A DNA stretch of 64,000 nucleotides from Paratinospora sagittata (taxonomy: Eukaryota; Streptophyta; Magnoliopsida; Ranunculales; Menispermaceae): positions 38,332,198-38,396,197 of the forward strand of contig CM069592.1 of NCBI GenBank assembly GCA_035771175.1, written 5' to 3'. Shown here piece by piece: positions 49,182 to 61,558 of this stretch. Numbering within the stretch: the stretch's first letter is position 1; the number at the start of each line of letters is the position of its first letter. A model generated the notes under the pieces. That model had not been told where the DNA came from, did no database searches, and worked only from the letters and a program-made list of their open reading frames with translations. Both the position numbers and the translations under genes were made by a program.

Positions 49182-51021
49182 TGAATTTTTAGAGTTTGGG
49201 TCTTGTGTTATCTTTATCTAGCGTAGATGTCTCATAGTTTTTTAAATTAGCATTTGGATCTTCAATCAATCAACCTCTCAAGCCAATCAAAGTGCAAGTT
49301 GTCAAAGAGTACATTTGCCCATTTTGCCCTTTTCATTTTAACTGATCGGTCAACTCGGTGACCGATCGGTGATTTTTTGGTATATCGTTTGATCGATTGA
49401 TAAGAAAACTTCAAATGGTCATAACGTTTCGTTTTAACTCCGATTTGAATGATTCAAGATGTTTTGGAAGAGAAGAAGAAAATATTTATAAATTAAGGTG
49501 CTTTAAGTGAATTTTCGGGCACCGGTCATCGGTCCGGTGGCTATTAAACGCTCAATATATGTAAAATCACCAATTTTTTGTCACTGGTGACCTGTCCCCG
49601 GTGATCGAAAAGTCAGTTAAATCACTCAGTGTTATAGATATTTTATTCCTCTTTTCAACGCATCTTGAATCACTTAAATCAGAGTTAAAACGAAAAAACT
49701 TATGGTCATTTGAAGTTTGCATATCGATTGGTCACCGATCAATGATTTTTTGGCCAACTCGATAACCGATCGGTGATTTTTTGGTATATCATTTTTTCGA
49801 TTGATAATAAAACTTTAAATGATCATAATTTTTTCGTTTTTAACTTTGATTTGAGTGATTCAAGATGCGTTGGAAAGAGGAAGAAAAAATTTACAAATCA
49901 ATGTGATTTAAGTAACTTTTCGGTCACCAGTGGTTGTTAAATGTTCAATGTATGTAAAATCACCTATTTTCGGTCACTGATGACCGGTCCCCGATGATCG
50001 GAAAGTCAGTTAAACCACTCGGTGTTGTAGATCTTTTCTTCCTATTTCCAACGCATCTTAAATCACTCTAATCGGAGTTAAAACGAAAGAGTTATGACAA
50101 TTTGAAATTTTCTTATCGATTGATAAAACGATATACCAAAAAATCATCGATCGGTCACCGAGTTAACCAAAAAATTACCGATGGGCCACCGAGTTGATCG
50201 ATCGGTGACCAATCGATATGCAAACTTCAAATGACCATAACTTTTTTCATTTTAACTCCGATTTAAGTGATTCAAGATGTGTTGGAAAGATAAAGAAAAG
50301 ATCTACAACACCGGGTGGTTTAACTAACTTTTTGATCACCAGGGACCGGTCAACGGTGACCAATAATCGGTGATTTTACATACATTGAGTGAACAACCAC
50401 CAGACCAGTCACCGGTGACCGAAAAGTCACTTAAAGCACCTTGATTTGTAAATCTTTTATTTCTCTTTCCAATGCATCTTGAATCACTCAAATTAGAGTT
50501 AAAATGAAAAAATTATGACCATTTGAAGTTTTTTTATCGATCGGTCAAACGATATATCGAAAAATCATTGATCGGTCATCAAGTTGACAAAAAAATCACC
50601 GATCGGTGACTAATCGATATGTAAACTTCAAATAACCATAACCTTTTCGTTTTAACTCTGATTTGAGTGATTCAACATGTGTTGGAAAGAGGAAGCGAAG
50701 ATCTACAAATTCAAGTGCTTTAAATGACTTTTTGGTCACTGATTACCAAATGATATATCGAAAACTCACCGATCGATTACCGATTTGTCTAATCGCCGGT
50801 CAATAACTTTTTAATTTCAACTCCTTTTGAATCAGTTTAACCTGAGTTTAAAAGATGGTTAAAATAAGAATGACAAAATGGTCAAATGTACTATTTGACA
50901 ACCTGTAATTTGATTTACTTGTGACAGGTTGATTCGTTGAAGACCTAAATGCTAATTTTAAAAACTATGGGACCTCTGTACTAGATAAAGATAACCACAG
51001 GACCCAAATTCTAAAAATCCC
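49182..51021. mobile_element. Mutator-like foldback element, 1,840 bp
   Basis: Flanked by a perfect 9-bp duplication TAAGATTTA (49173-49181 and 51022-51030), the size expected for MULEs. The ends are inverted repeats of about 150 bp: the left has TTTTTAGAGTTTGGGTC, TTATCTTTATCTAG, AAATTAGCATTT and AGTACATTTG, and the right has the same motifs reversed. Between them lies an array of alternating inverted modules built on CGATCGGTGA / TCACCGATCG and on CATAACTTTTTCGTTTTAAC, each copy or its complement repeated at least eight times. No transposase is readable, so it is non-autonomous. Confidence 0.85.
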
Positions 51022-51373
51022 TAAGATTTAAGGTGGTGTTTGGTAGGAGATAAAATAAACATTTTCTTGAAAAAAATAGTAATTTTCTTGAAAATATTTT
51101 ATTTTTTAATATTTGGTTAGCAAAAATGGTGAGTAAAAAATTTAAAAAAAGCCCACCATTTTCTCAGCTAAGGGGGTGAGAAATTTTCTCGTTAAAACAT
51201 TTTTTTGCACTAATTTGAAGAAGTTACAGTTATATAAATGAATAACTAATTAATAACCAACTATGACAAAAAAATAATTATGTCCAACTAAACAACCACG
51301 ATAAAATTTTCTCAATTTCTCGAGAAAATATTATTTTTTCAAAGAAAATTTTTTTAGCTACCAAACATACCCT

Positions 51374-51930
51374 AAGGGTGTTAACGGGTTAGGTTCAGAT
51401 TACCCTAAAATGCCAACCCATATCAATTAAGTCGATATAAAAAAAAATTCAACCCAACCCAATTTAATAGACCTCCTAAACCCAAACCAGCCCATTGGGT
51501 TGGTCAATTTAGTCTATTCAAGTAATAAATTATAAAATTACATGATTTATTCAATTTTTAAATTCAAAATCTTATTTTTAAAATTATTTTTATATTCAAA
51601 ATCTTATTTTAAAAATTATTTTTAAGTGAAATACGACTATTATAATTCTAATTAAAGTGGTTTCTTTCATGCTACTTTCATTATAAACCTTGAATAATTC
51701 TATTATAGTAATTGACTATAGTCAAATTGATAAATATAAAATAATAACTATCACTTTTAATTAGTTCAAGTTGATTCGGTTATTTTTTATAAAATCTTGA
51801 CTCAATCCAAACCAATCGGATTGCAAATATCTAAACCCAACCTAAATCATGCATAAATACAATCAAAACCAACCCAAAATGTTTGGTTCCATCAGGTTAA
51901 TCGGGTTGGTCGGATTGATGAACGCCCCTA
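51374..51930. mobile_element. hAT-like GGGTTGG-rich repeat
   Basis: Begins TAAGGGTGTTAACGGG and ends AATCGGGTTGG..GAACGCCCCTA. The complement of the right end, TAGGGGCGTTCATC, is an imperfect inverted match to the left end. The interior is AT-rich. No 8-bp target duplication is visible, so the boundaries are less certain than for 14662-15163. Confidence 0.5.
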
Positions 51931-52734
51931 TGATTATTAAAGTTGTTTGAAATTAAGGTTATGTCTGGTATGTAATTTAAATTAGTTTTTAAAAGATTTG
52001 ATTACGATCTCATTTTTAGTTGATTTATTATTTTTTGTGAAGCACAAATCAATGGAATAAAAACTGAAAAAACAAATTTTACATGTTTTTGAAAAAATAA
52101 AACAGTTTTTTCTTGACTTTTTTTTTTCAAAAAATAGTTTTTGAATTGCGTTCAACCAAACAATTTTTTACACCTTTTTTTTATTTTTTGTTTTTAAATA
52201 TTGAAAACTTGATTTTAATTGCATACCAAACGCAACCTTATTTTATTTATGATTTTTCGACGCAACGAGATTTATGAATAGTTACTTTTTTTTTTTTAAA
52301 TCATTGTATATATAGGCCTTTTTTGGAAGAGATTTTCCAAAAGTATTTTTTCAAGAAGCGCTTCTAAAAAAAGTGTTTTCGGAAAAAACCAGTCCCTCCC
52401 AACTTCTTTTAAAAAAGGACAACTATTTTTTTTCTATCGCAGTTTAGTAAAACGCAAGTGTTGTCAAAATCTCTAAAAATGTCTTTACTCCAAAAATACT
52501 TTGAAAAAACTCTCTCAAACGGGGTTACAATATGATTCAACTTATCCCACAATCAAATAAAAGGGAGGAAAACAAATTCACGTTGTTAACTTGCGAAGTT
52601 AGAAAAATATTTAATTGAGTTGAGTACAACATAACGTTGTTTTTGAGTTTAAGTTATATGTTAGGTATAAGGATTTGCACCAATTAAGTTTGTATTAAAT
52701 CAAAGGAAAAAAAAAAAAAACATGGACAGAGGAT
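51931..52734. other. AT-rich intergenic DNA
   Basis: No gene or element terminus recognised. Runs such as GGTTATGTCTGGTATG and AAACGCAACC hint at an old repeat, but nothing firmer can be said. Confidence 0.4.
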
Positions 52735-54480
52735 TCATGCATCTTCATCTTGGCATATTTTACACATGGAATCATCCGCAATTTTCCTTCTCCTCGGGTT
52801 ATCATTTGTTGGAATGATGTTGTGTATTAGCTTCCAAAAAAATATCTTTACTTTTGGAGGAATACACGAAGCCCACACTCTTCACAAGAATTTTTTATTT
52901 TCCCTTGAACTAGAGCTTTCCCCAGCACCCATGCATTCGCGAGCTACCCTATAACCACTTTTGACCGAGTATTGTCCATTTTTTGTGTAGTGCCATACCA
53001 TCACATCTGGGGGGGGCTCTTCTACTCAACGAGATTTTCATCACTTCTTCCGCATCAATAGGGAGAAGGGATTTTCTTAGCCTCTCAATGTTCCAACCAT
53101 GCTCCATTATAATAAATGAAGCCACTGAGCAATCAAGAGACTCCGACGATGGTGATATTAGTCTAAAAGAAGATGGGCGAGGAAGCCATGGATCTTTGAG
53201 CATATAAATCTCTCTCCCATCCCCCACTCTCCACCTACTACCTTTCATGAGCAACTTCCGACCCCAAATAATGTTTCTTCATGTCTTCGAGGCTCATTCT
53301 TCAGACTAGCATTCTGGAAGGATGTATTTGAAAAATATTTTGCTTTGATAATTCGAGCTAACAAAGAGTTTTGATTACTCTGTATCCTTCATCCTTGCTT
53401 TGCTAATAGTGCTTGGTTGAATAGTTCCAGTGATTTAAAGCCCAAACCCCCTTCTTCTTTTGCCATACACAACTTATTCCATTTCTTCCTGTGGATCTTT
53501 GCTTGGCCATTTGATTCCCCCACCAAAACCGAGCTAGAATTGAGTTCATCTACTTACATAACGTTCTTGAGATTCGGAAGCATCTCATATGGAATACAGA
53601 CTGTGCATGCGCCGCTGCTTTAATTAGAACCTCTTTCCCCCCATAAAGAACAGTTTTGATTTCCAATGCTTAGTTGTTTTCCATAGCCTTTCTTTCACGA
53701 ATTAGAACATTTTTTGAGATGCAAGTCGAGGGTACATTGGTTGGTGGGCAATGTTTTAAATTTCAAGTCTTCCTGAGAACCATCCTCTCACTTCCTTGTT
53801 TACATTCAGACTAAAGAATAAAGATGATTTGCTGAAGTTGACTTTTTGTCTCGACGCTTCCTCGTATGCCCTCAATGCTGATTGAACTACATAGTTGTTG
53901 GGTGAATTTGATCTACACAAAATCAAAGAATTGTCAACAAATAACAAATGAGATGGTTTGGGCTACCTCTGGCTAGTCTAGGACCCTCTAGAATCCCCGA
54001 CCTTTCGGCCTTTCTAAGAATGACAGAAAGACCTTCCAACATAGATTAAGAACAAATATAAGGAAAAAGGGATACCCTGCCTCAAACCCCTTGATGATTT
54101 GATGTAACCATGGGCTTTCCCATTAATGGTTACTGAGGAGGATTCATATGATACATACCTCATTATTAATTTTGTCCATTGCCATGTGAAACCCATCTTA
54201 AGCATTATTTCCCTAAGATAGCTCCACTCCACCCTATTATAGGCCTTACTCATATCTAATTTTATGGCCATGCAACCATTTGACCCTGATCTAATCAATT
54301 TGCTTTTAAAAAACACATTGATTCTCAGATATTACTTGGGGGAGGATTAATTTTAAACGATTAGCTATTATTTTTGCTTTAATTTTATAGCTCACATTGC
54401 ATAAATTAATGAGTCTGTAGTCATTTGGGCAAGACGTCTCTTAACCTTGGGAATCATGGCAATGTAAGTCCAGTTGAATT
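52735..54480 (-). mobile_element. L1-type LINE remnant, minus strand
   Basis: Minus-strand readings give reverse-transcriptase blocks AIKLDMSKAYNRVEW (about 54265-54220) and SSRGLRQGIPFS (about 54100-54070). LFVDNSLILCR follows at about 53945 in place of the FADDS palm motif. Downstream are GSRWRVGDGREIYMLKDPWL (about 53240-53180) and a PPKVKIF..KLIHNIIPTND zinc-finger-type end (about 52875-52800). D-to-N change in the catalytic pair, stops and frameshifts show it is dead. No A tract closes the 3' end, so it is truncated at both ends. Confidence 0.8.
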
Positions 54481-54939
54481 CACCAATATTTTTATTTTTA
54501 TTTAAACAGTGAAGGCAATGTCAAGGCTTAACATCAAAATCGAAGCTTGGTAAGGTTCTTATGGTTTTTTTTTCCCTTAACATGGCTGGTGAGTGTTTCT
54601 ATGTTCTTTTTTTTTTTTTTGAACCATATTGAAAAAATATTATCTTTATTTTCTAACTTTCTCTATTTGAGTTTATAGTTTTTGATTTTTTGTTTTTAAA
54701 TTTAAATTCCACACCTAATACAATCTTAGTTTTTCTGATTTTTAATGTGATAATTAGAAACATTTTTTTTTTCTGTTCATATTTATCCATAACTCCAAAC
54801 CAAAAAAAAACCCCAAAAGTCACAATTTTTCCCCCAAGTTTTGCTCATAAGGTACTGTATTTAATTCTATTTTTTTTCTTTTTATTTACCACAAGAATAA
54901 ATTTGCAGACGAACAATTATCCCTAAAGAAAATTTCCGT

Positions 54940-55471
54940 AAACCCTCCAAACCTGAAATTAGATCCTAGGACCGCCCTGCTCTGGGTGAGAACCATTCAA
55001 CCAACGTCAAGTTAGTATATATATAATTATTCTCATTCATATTATTTTAGCTTAACCCCTACCTCTATTGTTATCACCAATTGTTAATACATCTCTTCTT
55101 AATAGGTGTACCCCAAAGATCTTGGCTATGAGTGTTTAAACCCTCCAAACCTGAAATTAGATCCTAGGACCGCCCTACTAAGGGCCGAGTGAGTGAACCA
55201 CTCGACCAACGCCAGATTGATATATATATAATTATTCTCATTCATATTATTTTAGCTTAACCCCTACCTCTATTGTTATCTGAAATTAGATCCTAGGACC
55301 GCCCTGCTCTGCTCTGGGTGAGAACCATTCAACCAACGTCAAGTTAGTATATATATAATTATTCTCATTCATATTATTTTAGCTTAACCCCTACCTCTAT
55401 TGTTATCACGAATTGTTAATACATCTCTTCTTAATTGGTGTACCCCAAAAATCTTCGCTAAGCGTGTTTAA
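54940..55471. repeat. Three tandem copies of a ~190-bp unit
   Basis: Copies at 54940-55137, 55138-55280 and 55281-55471 share GAAATTAGATCCTAGGACCG, ATATATATAATTATTCTC and TTAGCTTAACCCCTACC. The middle copy lacks the distal ATTGTTAATACATCTC part and differs in its first third (AAGGGCCGAGTGAGTGAACC). The proximal part, read on the minus strand, resembles a tRNA-type SINE head (GTTGGTCGAGTGGTTC), so the unit may have arisen from a SINE. Confidence 0.85.
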
Positions 55472-55905
55472 ACCACCTTCATCAAATTTTTTTTCTTATT
55501 TTATCTTTAATTAAAATTACCCGCATCACACCTTTAATATGTTCTCAATAAGTATATAATTGAAGCCTGATTATATAATAATAATAACAATAATTATTAT
55601 TAAATAACAAAAATCACAAAACCCTTTTTTTTTTCTTAAGTTAGAATTATATCTTTCAACAATAAATATCAAATCTTCATTTAAACAAACATAAAATAAA
55701 ATAAAATCTCTATGAGACTTTTGGAAGCACTAATTACTAGTTACTTTCTCTTATATCACACACTTATTATAACCCTCCCGGGAATATTAATTAAAAAAAA
55801 AAAAAAAAACCGAATACTCACATTTTTATTTATTTTTGTCATTGAATGCTCACATTCGTTCTATCCGAACAACGCGCACTCGGCACGCGGAGTCCACCTT
55901 CTACC

Positions 55906-56118
55906 TATATATACAGCCACTACCCATTAATCCTCATAACTTCCAAAATTCCACAGAACAACCAGTAACCAAACCAAGATCAAGAACAAAAAACCACAAG
56001 AAGAAGACTAACAGAACCACACAAGAACCAGAAGAAGAAGAAAGTAATCTTGATCTTGATCTCGATTGCGATTTCGATTTCGATTTCGATCTCGACAGCA
56101 GCGGCGGCGGCGGCGGGA
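55906..56118 (+). promoter_or_regulatory. TFIIB TATA box and 5' leader
   Basis: TATATATA at 55906-55913 implies initiation near 55940 and a leader of about 180 nt. The leader is A/GA-rich, then contains a GATTTC hexamer run (about 56066-56093) and a GCGGCG trinucleotide run just before the ATG. The frame is open upstream of the ATG but contains no upstream in-frame ATG. Confidence 0.65.
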
Positions 56119-59100
56119 ATGGCGGATGCGTTCTGTCCGGACTGCAAGAAGAGCACGGAGGTGGTGTTCGACCACTCGGCCGGCGACACAGTGTGCTTCG
56201 AGTGCGGCCTCGTTCTGGAGGCTCACTCGATCGACGAGACGTCGGAGTGGAGGACCTTCGCCAACGAGTCCGCCGACAACGATCCGGTCCGTGTCGGCGG
56301 TCCGACCAACCCTCTCCTCGCCGACGGCGGCCTTTCCACCGTTATTTCTAAACCTAACGGCGCATCCGGAGACTTTCTCTCTTCTTCGCTCAGTCGCTGG
56401 CAGAATCGCGGCTCTAATCCTGATCGATCGCTTATTCAGGCTTTCAAGACCATCGCTATCATGGCTGATAGGTTTGTTTTGTTTCTGTCCGTCTCTCTCT
56501 TTTTACGTATCTATTGTTTGGTTGGTTATATCATCGCTATAATCGCTTATTCGTTTTGTGTGTGTGTTGGGATTTTGAGGTTGATGGAGAGGATGTGAGA
56601 TTTGGTGGAAATTTGGCTGAATTAGGGAGTGATTTGTCTGGTTTTTGGAAAATTATCTGTTTTTTTTTGGGGGAATAATGAACGTGAAGAAATATTGCTA
56701 ATTATTAGGTCGAATTGCTTCGACAGGTTAACCAATCTTGGGTTCAGAACTGATGATGGGATCTAAGAAACAGTTATTTGTTATTGATGTTTTGTAAGCA
56801 AATTTACAGCCCCTAATTCTTAATTATATGCTCAAAGTGATGGACATTTTACTGCCTATAAATTAATTTTGGTTGCTTATGGGAGGCAACTCAACTCAAC
56901 TAAGCAACTAAGCCTTTTCCCAACTATACATGGGTTTGGGCTACATGAATCCACGTACTCCACTCCCTGCAAATAGGAGGCAATAGATTCTTATAACCTG
57001 AAATATGTGACGATCTCCAGTTTTAGACTTCAGTTTTTATGATTTTAAGTTTCGCTTTTAAAGTTGTTGTTAAGCTTTTTAATCTAATTCTCTTAAGCAT
57101 CTCATTTTTATTGTTGGACTAGCTGAAATTAGGGGATAGCAATGGAAAATTGAAAGGTTGTATATAATCCAGTCTTGTTTGCTTTACAAATCATGGCATT
57201 TGATTATATACAGATAATTAGTATATGTTGTGGCACTTAACTGAATTATGCATAACATAGAGTCTTCTTGAAAGATGAAATATTTGTGCCACCTAGTGGT
57301 CGATACTCTCCCTCAACAGAGTTGTTGTGCACAAGAATGTTTTTATTTCTTCAAACTTCTTTCCAAACAACCCTTTTTTGAGCATTTGCTGATGTATACA
57401 ATCTGATGGCCATGTTTCTCAGGTTGAACCTGGTTGCCACCATCAAGGTACGTCTTTCAACCAGCCTTAATGTTTGCGATTGACATTGTCGTTTCTGATA
57501 TATCTTTTTGTTGATTGATTTGGCTGGATTAGTTCATTATCCTTGCATCTAAGGAGTGGAAAGGGTGGAAATAATATTAGAGGGGCTTGCTTAGGCAATG
57601 CTTGCATATAACTACAAAAACAATGAAATGAGCCAGGGAAGTTTTGATAACTACGTGTAACATGACTATTGACTTAATCCTCGATAGAGTGGAGTAAGGA
57701 AATAGGATTATGAAGCTGACTGGTTGTAGTTGTAAAAGGTTTTGTTGAGCTGAGCAAAGGAGATGTTATGCATAAACTCTTCTAGCTCCTTTCTACTTGG
57801 GAATTTATGTCCTCATCTCACTATAGCTAGTTGGGGAAATATTTTCTTTTTAATTGCTATTGGTTACAATTTTGTGAATGGGGTATGACATATTCTTATT
57901 TTTGTTTGCTTTGAATTCAACCTAATGGGATAACTAATTAGACTACTTACATGCCCTTTTCGTATATTGCATTTACCGATAAAGACATACATTATTATCA
58001 TTTAGTTCTGCAGAGTTAAAGCTTATCATCTCGAAAGTCAGTCTTATTTTCCCAAGGACGCTTTGATTTATTTCGAGTCAATCAAGAGTTACTAATGTCT
58101 ACTGGCTAATAATATTGGTATCTCTGTTTATCAAGATTTTCATACATGCTTGTTGCATTTGATAAGATATCATAGTCCATTAGCTTGTTTGCTGCCACTT
58201 CTCCTTCCATTACCCAAATGATATATTTGAAATGCTTTCGAAGGATCGAGCCAATGAGATATACTAGAAGTTAGAAGATCTGAAGTCCATTAGAGGAAGA
58301 AAACAAGATGCAATTTTGGCAGCTTGTCTTGGGATATGGTGCTTGACTAATTTTTGGGGTAGAGAACTAGGAGAGAACTTTTATTAAGTTAACAATTCAG
58401 TTAGGATAGGAAGGTATGTTTAGAGTGTGTTTGGTTTAGTATTTGAAGACAAATATCCAATTTTCAATGCTAGTATCTAAAAAAACAAGAAAAGAAAACT
58501 TGAAAAACCATGTTTAGTTGTTTCCCAAAAATCTATTGTTTAAGAGGGAGAGATTCAAAAATTGGCTTCTAGATTCTGGGCCACCAAATGCTATCTTCAA
58601 CTTTTTTTTTTTTTTCGTTTTCTTTATAGTTGAAAATGAAAACTGTTTTTGAAACGTGAACCAAATGCGACCTTAGACTCTTTTGGCGTGCAGGTATTTT
58701 TCAAGTGGCAATATAATAGTTACTAATATCTGCTAGCTTATAATATTGGTACCTTTGTTTACCAAGAATTGCATTAGTGTTGCCAAGGCATGTGCCTTAG
58801 TATGCCTCAGGTGCGCCTTGAGGCGCGGGGCGCACATGTTGCGCCTTAATAACTACTGGTAGAGTGCATTAACTCAGGCATGTGTGCCTTAGTGTACCTC
58901 AAGCATGTGCCTTAGTTCACCTCACTTTCTTGTTCCTCACTTTTTAGAAAAAGTCATTTAATCTTGAAATAAGTATTATATTATATACTTTTTTTTTCTC
59001 GTTTTTTTGAATAAATACACAAAATATACAATATAGAACATATACTATTAAAGGAAACTTATTTTTTTATAATAACAATAACTAGTTGTTACAAAGGTGT

Positions 59101-61558
59101 CATAGTTGCTACATGTTCTTCGTTGTTGTGTTTCTTTCTTGAATTCAATTTAAAATATCAAAAGAAATAAACATAATATTAATAGCAACTATAAAATAGA
59201 TAAATTAGTGCTATCACGAACGTTATGATGTATGAGAATTTTGATTTTTTTTTTCTAAATTCTTTTACCAAAAATTAGTATATAATTAAGTTTTATGAGA
59301 ATTTTGCTTCTCACTTTACTCAGGCATGCACCTCGCCTTGTGCCTCAGGGTGCTAGGGTCCCTCATCGCTCATCACCTTAAGTGTGCCTTGTGCCTTTAA
59401 TTACCTTGAATTGCATACATGCTTGCTGCTGTCATTTAATAAGACATCATAGTCCTCCAGCTTGTTTGCTGCCACTTCTCCTTCCATTACCGAGATGATA
59501 TATCTGAAAATGTTTTTGAAGGATCGAGCCAATGAGATATACAAGAAGGTAGAAGATCTGAAGTCTATTAGAGGAAGAAATCAAGATGCAATTTTGGCAG
59601 CTTGTCTTTATATTGCATGTCGACAAGAGGATAAACCTCGTACTGTTAAGGGTAAAGATTAAATTTTTACCTATGCAGTACGCATCCATCTTTATATTAA
59701 ATGTCCAATGAGCTTGCTGAACTTTTGATTTTCAATTAGAAATTTGCTCTGTTGCCAATGGAGCTACAAAGAAGGAAATTGGCCGGGCAAAAGAGTACAT
59801 TGTGAAACAGCTAGAGTTAGAGATGGGTCAATCAATGGAGATGGGAACTATACATGCTGGAGATTTTCTGGTGAGTTTAGTGATGCTAAGTTCAAGTCTC
59901 TCTTTACTGTTTATTTATGAATTATGTTAGCGTGAAGGAATCTGACTTGTTCTTTTCCTTAACTCATAGAGGCGCTTTTGTTCCAACCTGAACATGACTA
60001 ATGCAGCAGTTAAGGCTGCTCAAGAAGCAGTCCAGAAGTCAGAAGAGCTTGATATCAGGTATTATATTATTGAATAATGTGTATATGTTGTTGTCAACAC
60101 AGAGTTAGTGCAGTTGGTAAAGAGGTGGCTTTGGAACCCCAAGGTTCCAGGTTCAACTCTTGCCACTACCTCACCTAAGGGGGTGAGGGGGATTAATGAG
60201 TTAAGAATGGGCTTGATACCTCTCCGAGAGTGATTGCGGTTTGGTGATGGAGCTGGTTATACAACTAACTACTAACATTCTATCTTCTAAAAAAATATAA
60301 AAATGTGTATATATTGTGAGACTATCATTTTCCATTTGTTTTTTGTTCCAGAGGTTTATTTAGCTTTTGAATGTAAGATATTCTCTCTCTTTTTGTATGT
60401 AAGACATTCTAGATGCGGTTATCTTTTGGTGATGTGTGCATATGTCATACATGGTGTGTGATGCCCTGTTGTGCTAAGTGATTGTTGGCCACATTTTAGG
60501 GTGCTAGGTATCATCTGTTCATTTGACTTTTGTGATGTAAATTAGGCCCATGGTAGAATGCTACAAGTCTCCCAACCATGTTTTGTGAACATTTTATGAC
60601 CAATTTGGTGAGACAATCCTGTTGAATAGTTGATTCAAATCCATGCTATGCGATCTCAGGATCTAGAAGACTCAATTATGCAATTCTAGGGGTGTGCATG
60701 AAACTTGATGACCCAAAGAACCTGACCGATCCAAGACCACCTGATTGGGTTCTGGCAGGTTTAACCCTTAAGGGTGGCGGGTTGGTCAGGTTTTACAAGA
60801 ACCTTTATCCGGCTAAAGGTTCCTATGTGCTGCTACTTTTTGAAGAGAAAACCATGGAAGGAGTTGGAGGGGGTTGGGCTCGTCCTCTTATGAGATGGAG
60901 GAGAGGGATAATCCGTCCAATTAACCCTAGATGATATTTGCAATAACCTTCGATGTATCATCTTTTGTTTGCTTGGTATAGAATCATGGATCTTGTTTAT
61001 GTTCTAATGGTGTTTTAATTAGTATTTATTTATTTATTTTGTCTTTGGTTTTGGCCTCCATCAATGAATGGATTAGAAATTGGGTGTGTCTTATGTAGTG
61101 TGTTTGTTTCTGTTCTATTGTTTTGTTAGTTGTCTTACTTCCATGTTCTTCAAATGTTGTTTTTGGCTGTCTTGTATTTGAGTACTCCTGGTACTCTTTC
61201 TTTGTTTTGTTTATTAATATATTTGTTGTTTCCTATCAAAAAAAGGAGGAGCCCCATTTCTATAGCTGCAGCTGTCATTTACATGATAACCCAATTGTCG
61301 GATGACAAGAAACTTCTTAGAGGTATGGCTTTGAAGCAAATGCCATCTCCTCCTATATTTATACACATACACACACCAACTCATATACTCTTTCTTCATC
61401 CTGATTACTGTTGCTCGTGTGCAGATATTTCACTTGCTACCGGAGTGGCAGAAGGCACCATTCGGAATTCGTACAAGGACCTCTATCCATATGCTTCAAG
61501 GTTGATACCAACCTCATTTGCCAAAGAAGAGGACCTTCGCAACCTTTGCAGCCCTTAG
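56119..61558 (+). CDS. TFIIB: Transcription initiation factor IIB
   Basis: Exons 56119-56471, 57423-57447, 59522-59651, 59740-59870, 59970-60058, 61246-61322 and 61425-61558 join in frame to 312 residues, the usual plant TFIIB length. The N-terminal zinc ribbon has Cys6, Cys9, Cys26 and Cys29 (FCPDC, VCFECG). The linker [14 protein letters not shown] and the two cyclin folds follow ([79 protein letters not shown]). TFIIB binds TBP-DNA and recruits RNA polymerase II with TFIIF to set the start site. The zinc ribbon is wholly in exon 1. Exon 2 is only 25 nt. Intron 2 (2.1 kb) carries a dead copy of exon 3 and a dispersed repeat; intron 5 carries a SINE. None disturbs the reading frame. Confidence 0.95.
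58128..58335 (+). pseudogene. Decayed duplicate of TFIIB exon 3 in intron 2
   Basis: 58190-58325 closely matches 59454-59590, including intron sequence before the exon (GCTTGTTTGCTGCCACTTCT) and exon motifs GGATCGAGCCAATGAGATAT and AGATGCAATTTTGGCAGC. The copy carries an in-frame stop (TAC TAG AAG in place of TAC AAG AAG) and loses similarity after GCAGCTTGTCTT, where the true exon continues to IACRQED. The duplicated block starts earlier, near 58095-58128; its counterpart is split at 58730-58770 and 59404 by the repeat at 58775-59404. Confidence 0.85.
58775..59404. repeat. Dispersed GGCGC-bordered repeat, copy B (TFIIB intron 2)
   Basis: Shares border and core motifs with 32585-33165 (GCGCCTTGAGGCG, TTATATACTTTTT, CTTCGTTGTTGTG-like, TATAATTAAGTTTTATGAG, CACTTTACTCAGG). 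Both ends are rich in TGCCTT/AAGGCA. It is inserted within the upstream part of the genuine exon 3 copy of a local duplication, so it post-dates that duplication. Confidence 0.6.
60087..60301 (+). mobile_element. tRNA-type SINE in TFIIB intron 5
   Basis: About 215 bp with an A-box-like TTAGTGCAGTTGGTAAAG, B box AGGTTCAACTC and an A-rich 3' end. It is flanked by a perfect 11-bp duplication AATGTGTATAT (60076-60086 and 60302-60312). Plant Au-type SINEs have this structure. Not coding. Confidence 0.88.
60689..60935. repeat. hAT-like repeat, one end
   Basis: Starts TAGGGGTGTGCATG and contains GACCGATCCAAG, GGCGGGTTGGTCAGG motifs like the other GGGTTGG-type repeats. The opposite terminus is not recognisable, so the right limit is approximate. 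Confidence 0.4.

Noticed and set aside
49182..51021. Satellite DNA or CRISPR-like array
   Set aside because: Modules alternate in orientation and are bounded by TIRs and a 9-bp duplication, so a transposon is the better explanation.
56050..56118. Extension of TFIIB upstream of its ATG
   Set aside because: The frame is open but begins only at a TTG; the zinc ribbon starts five residues after the ATG at 56119 as in known TFIIB.
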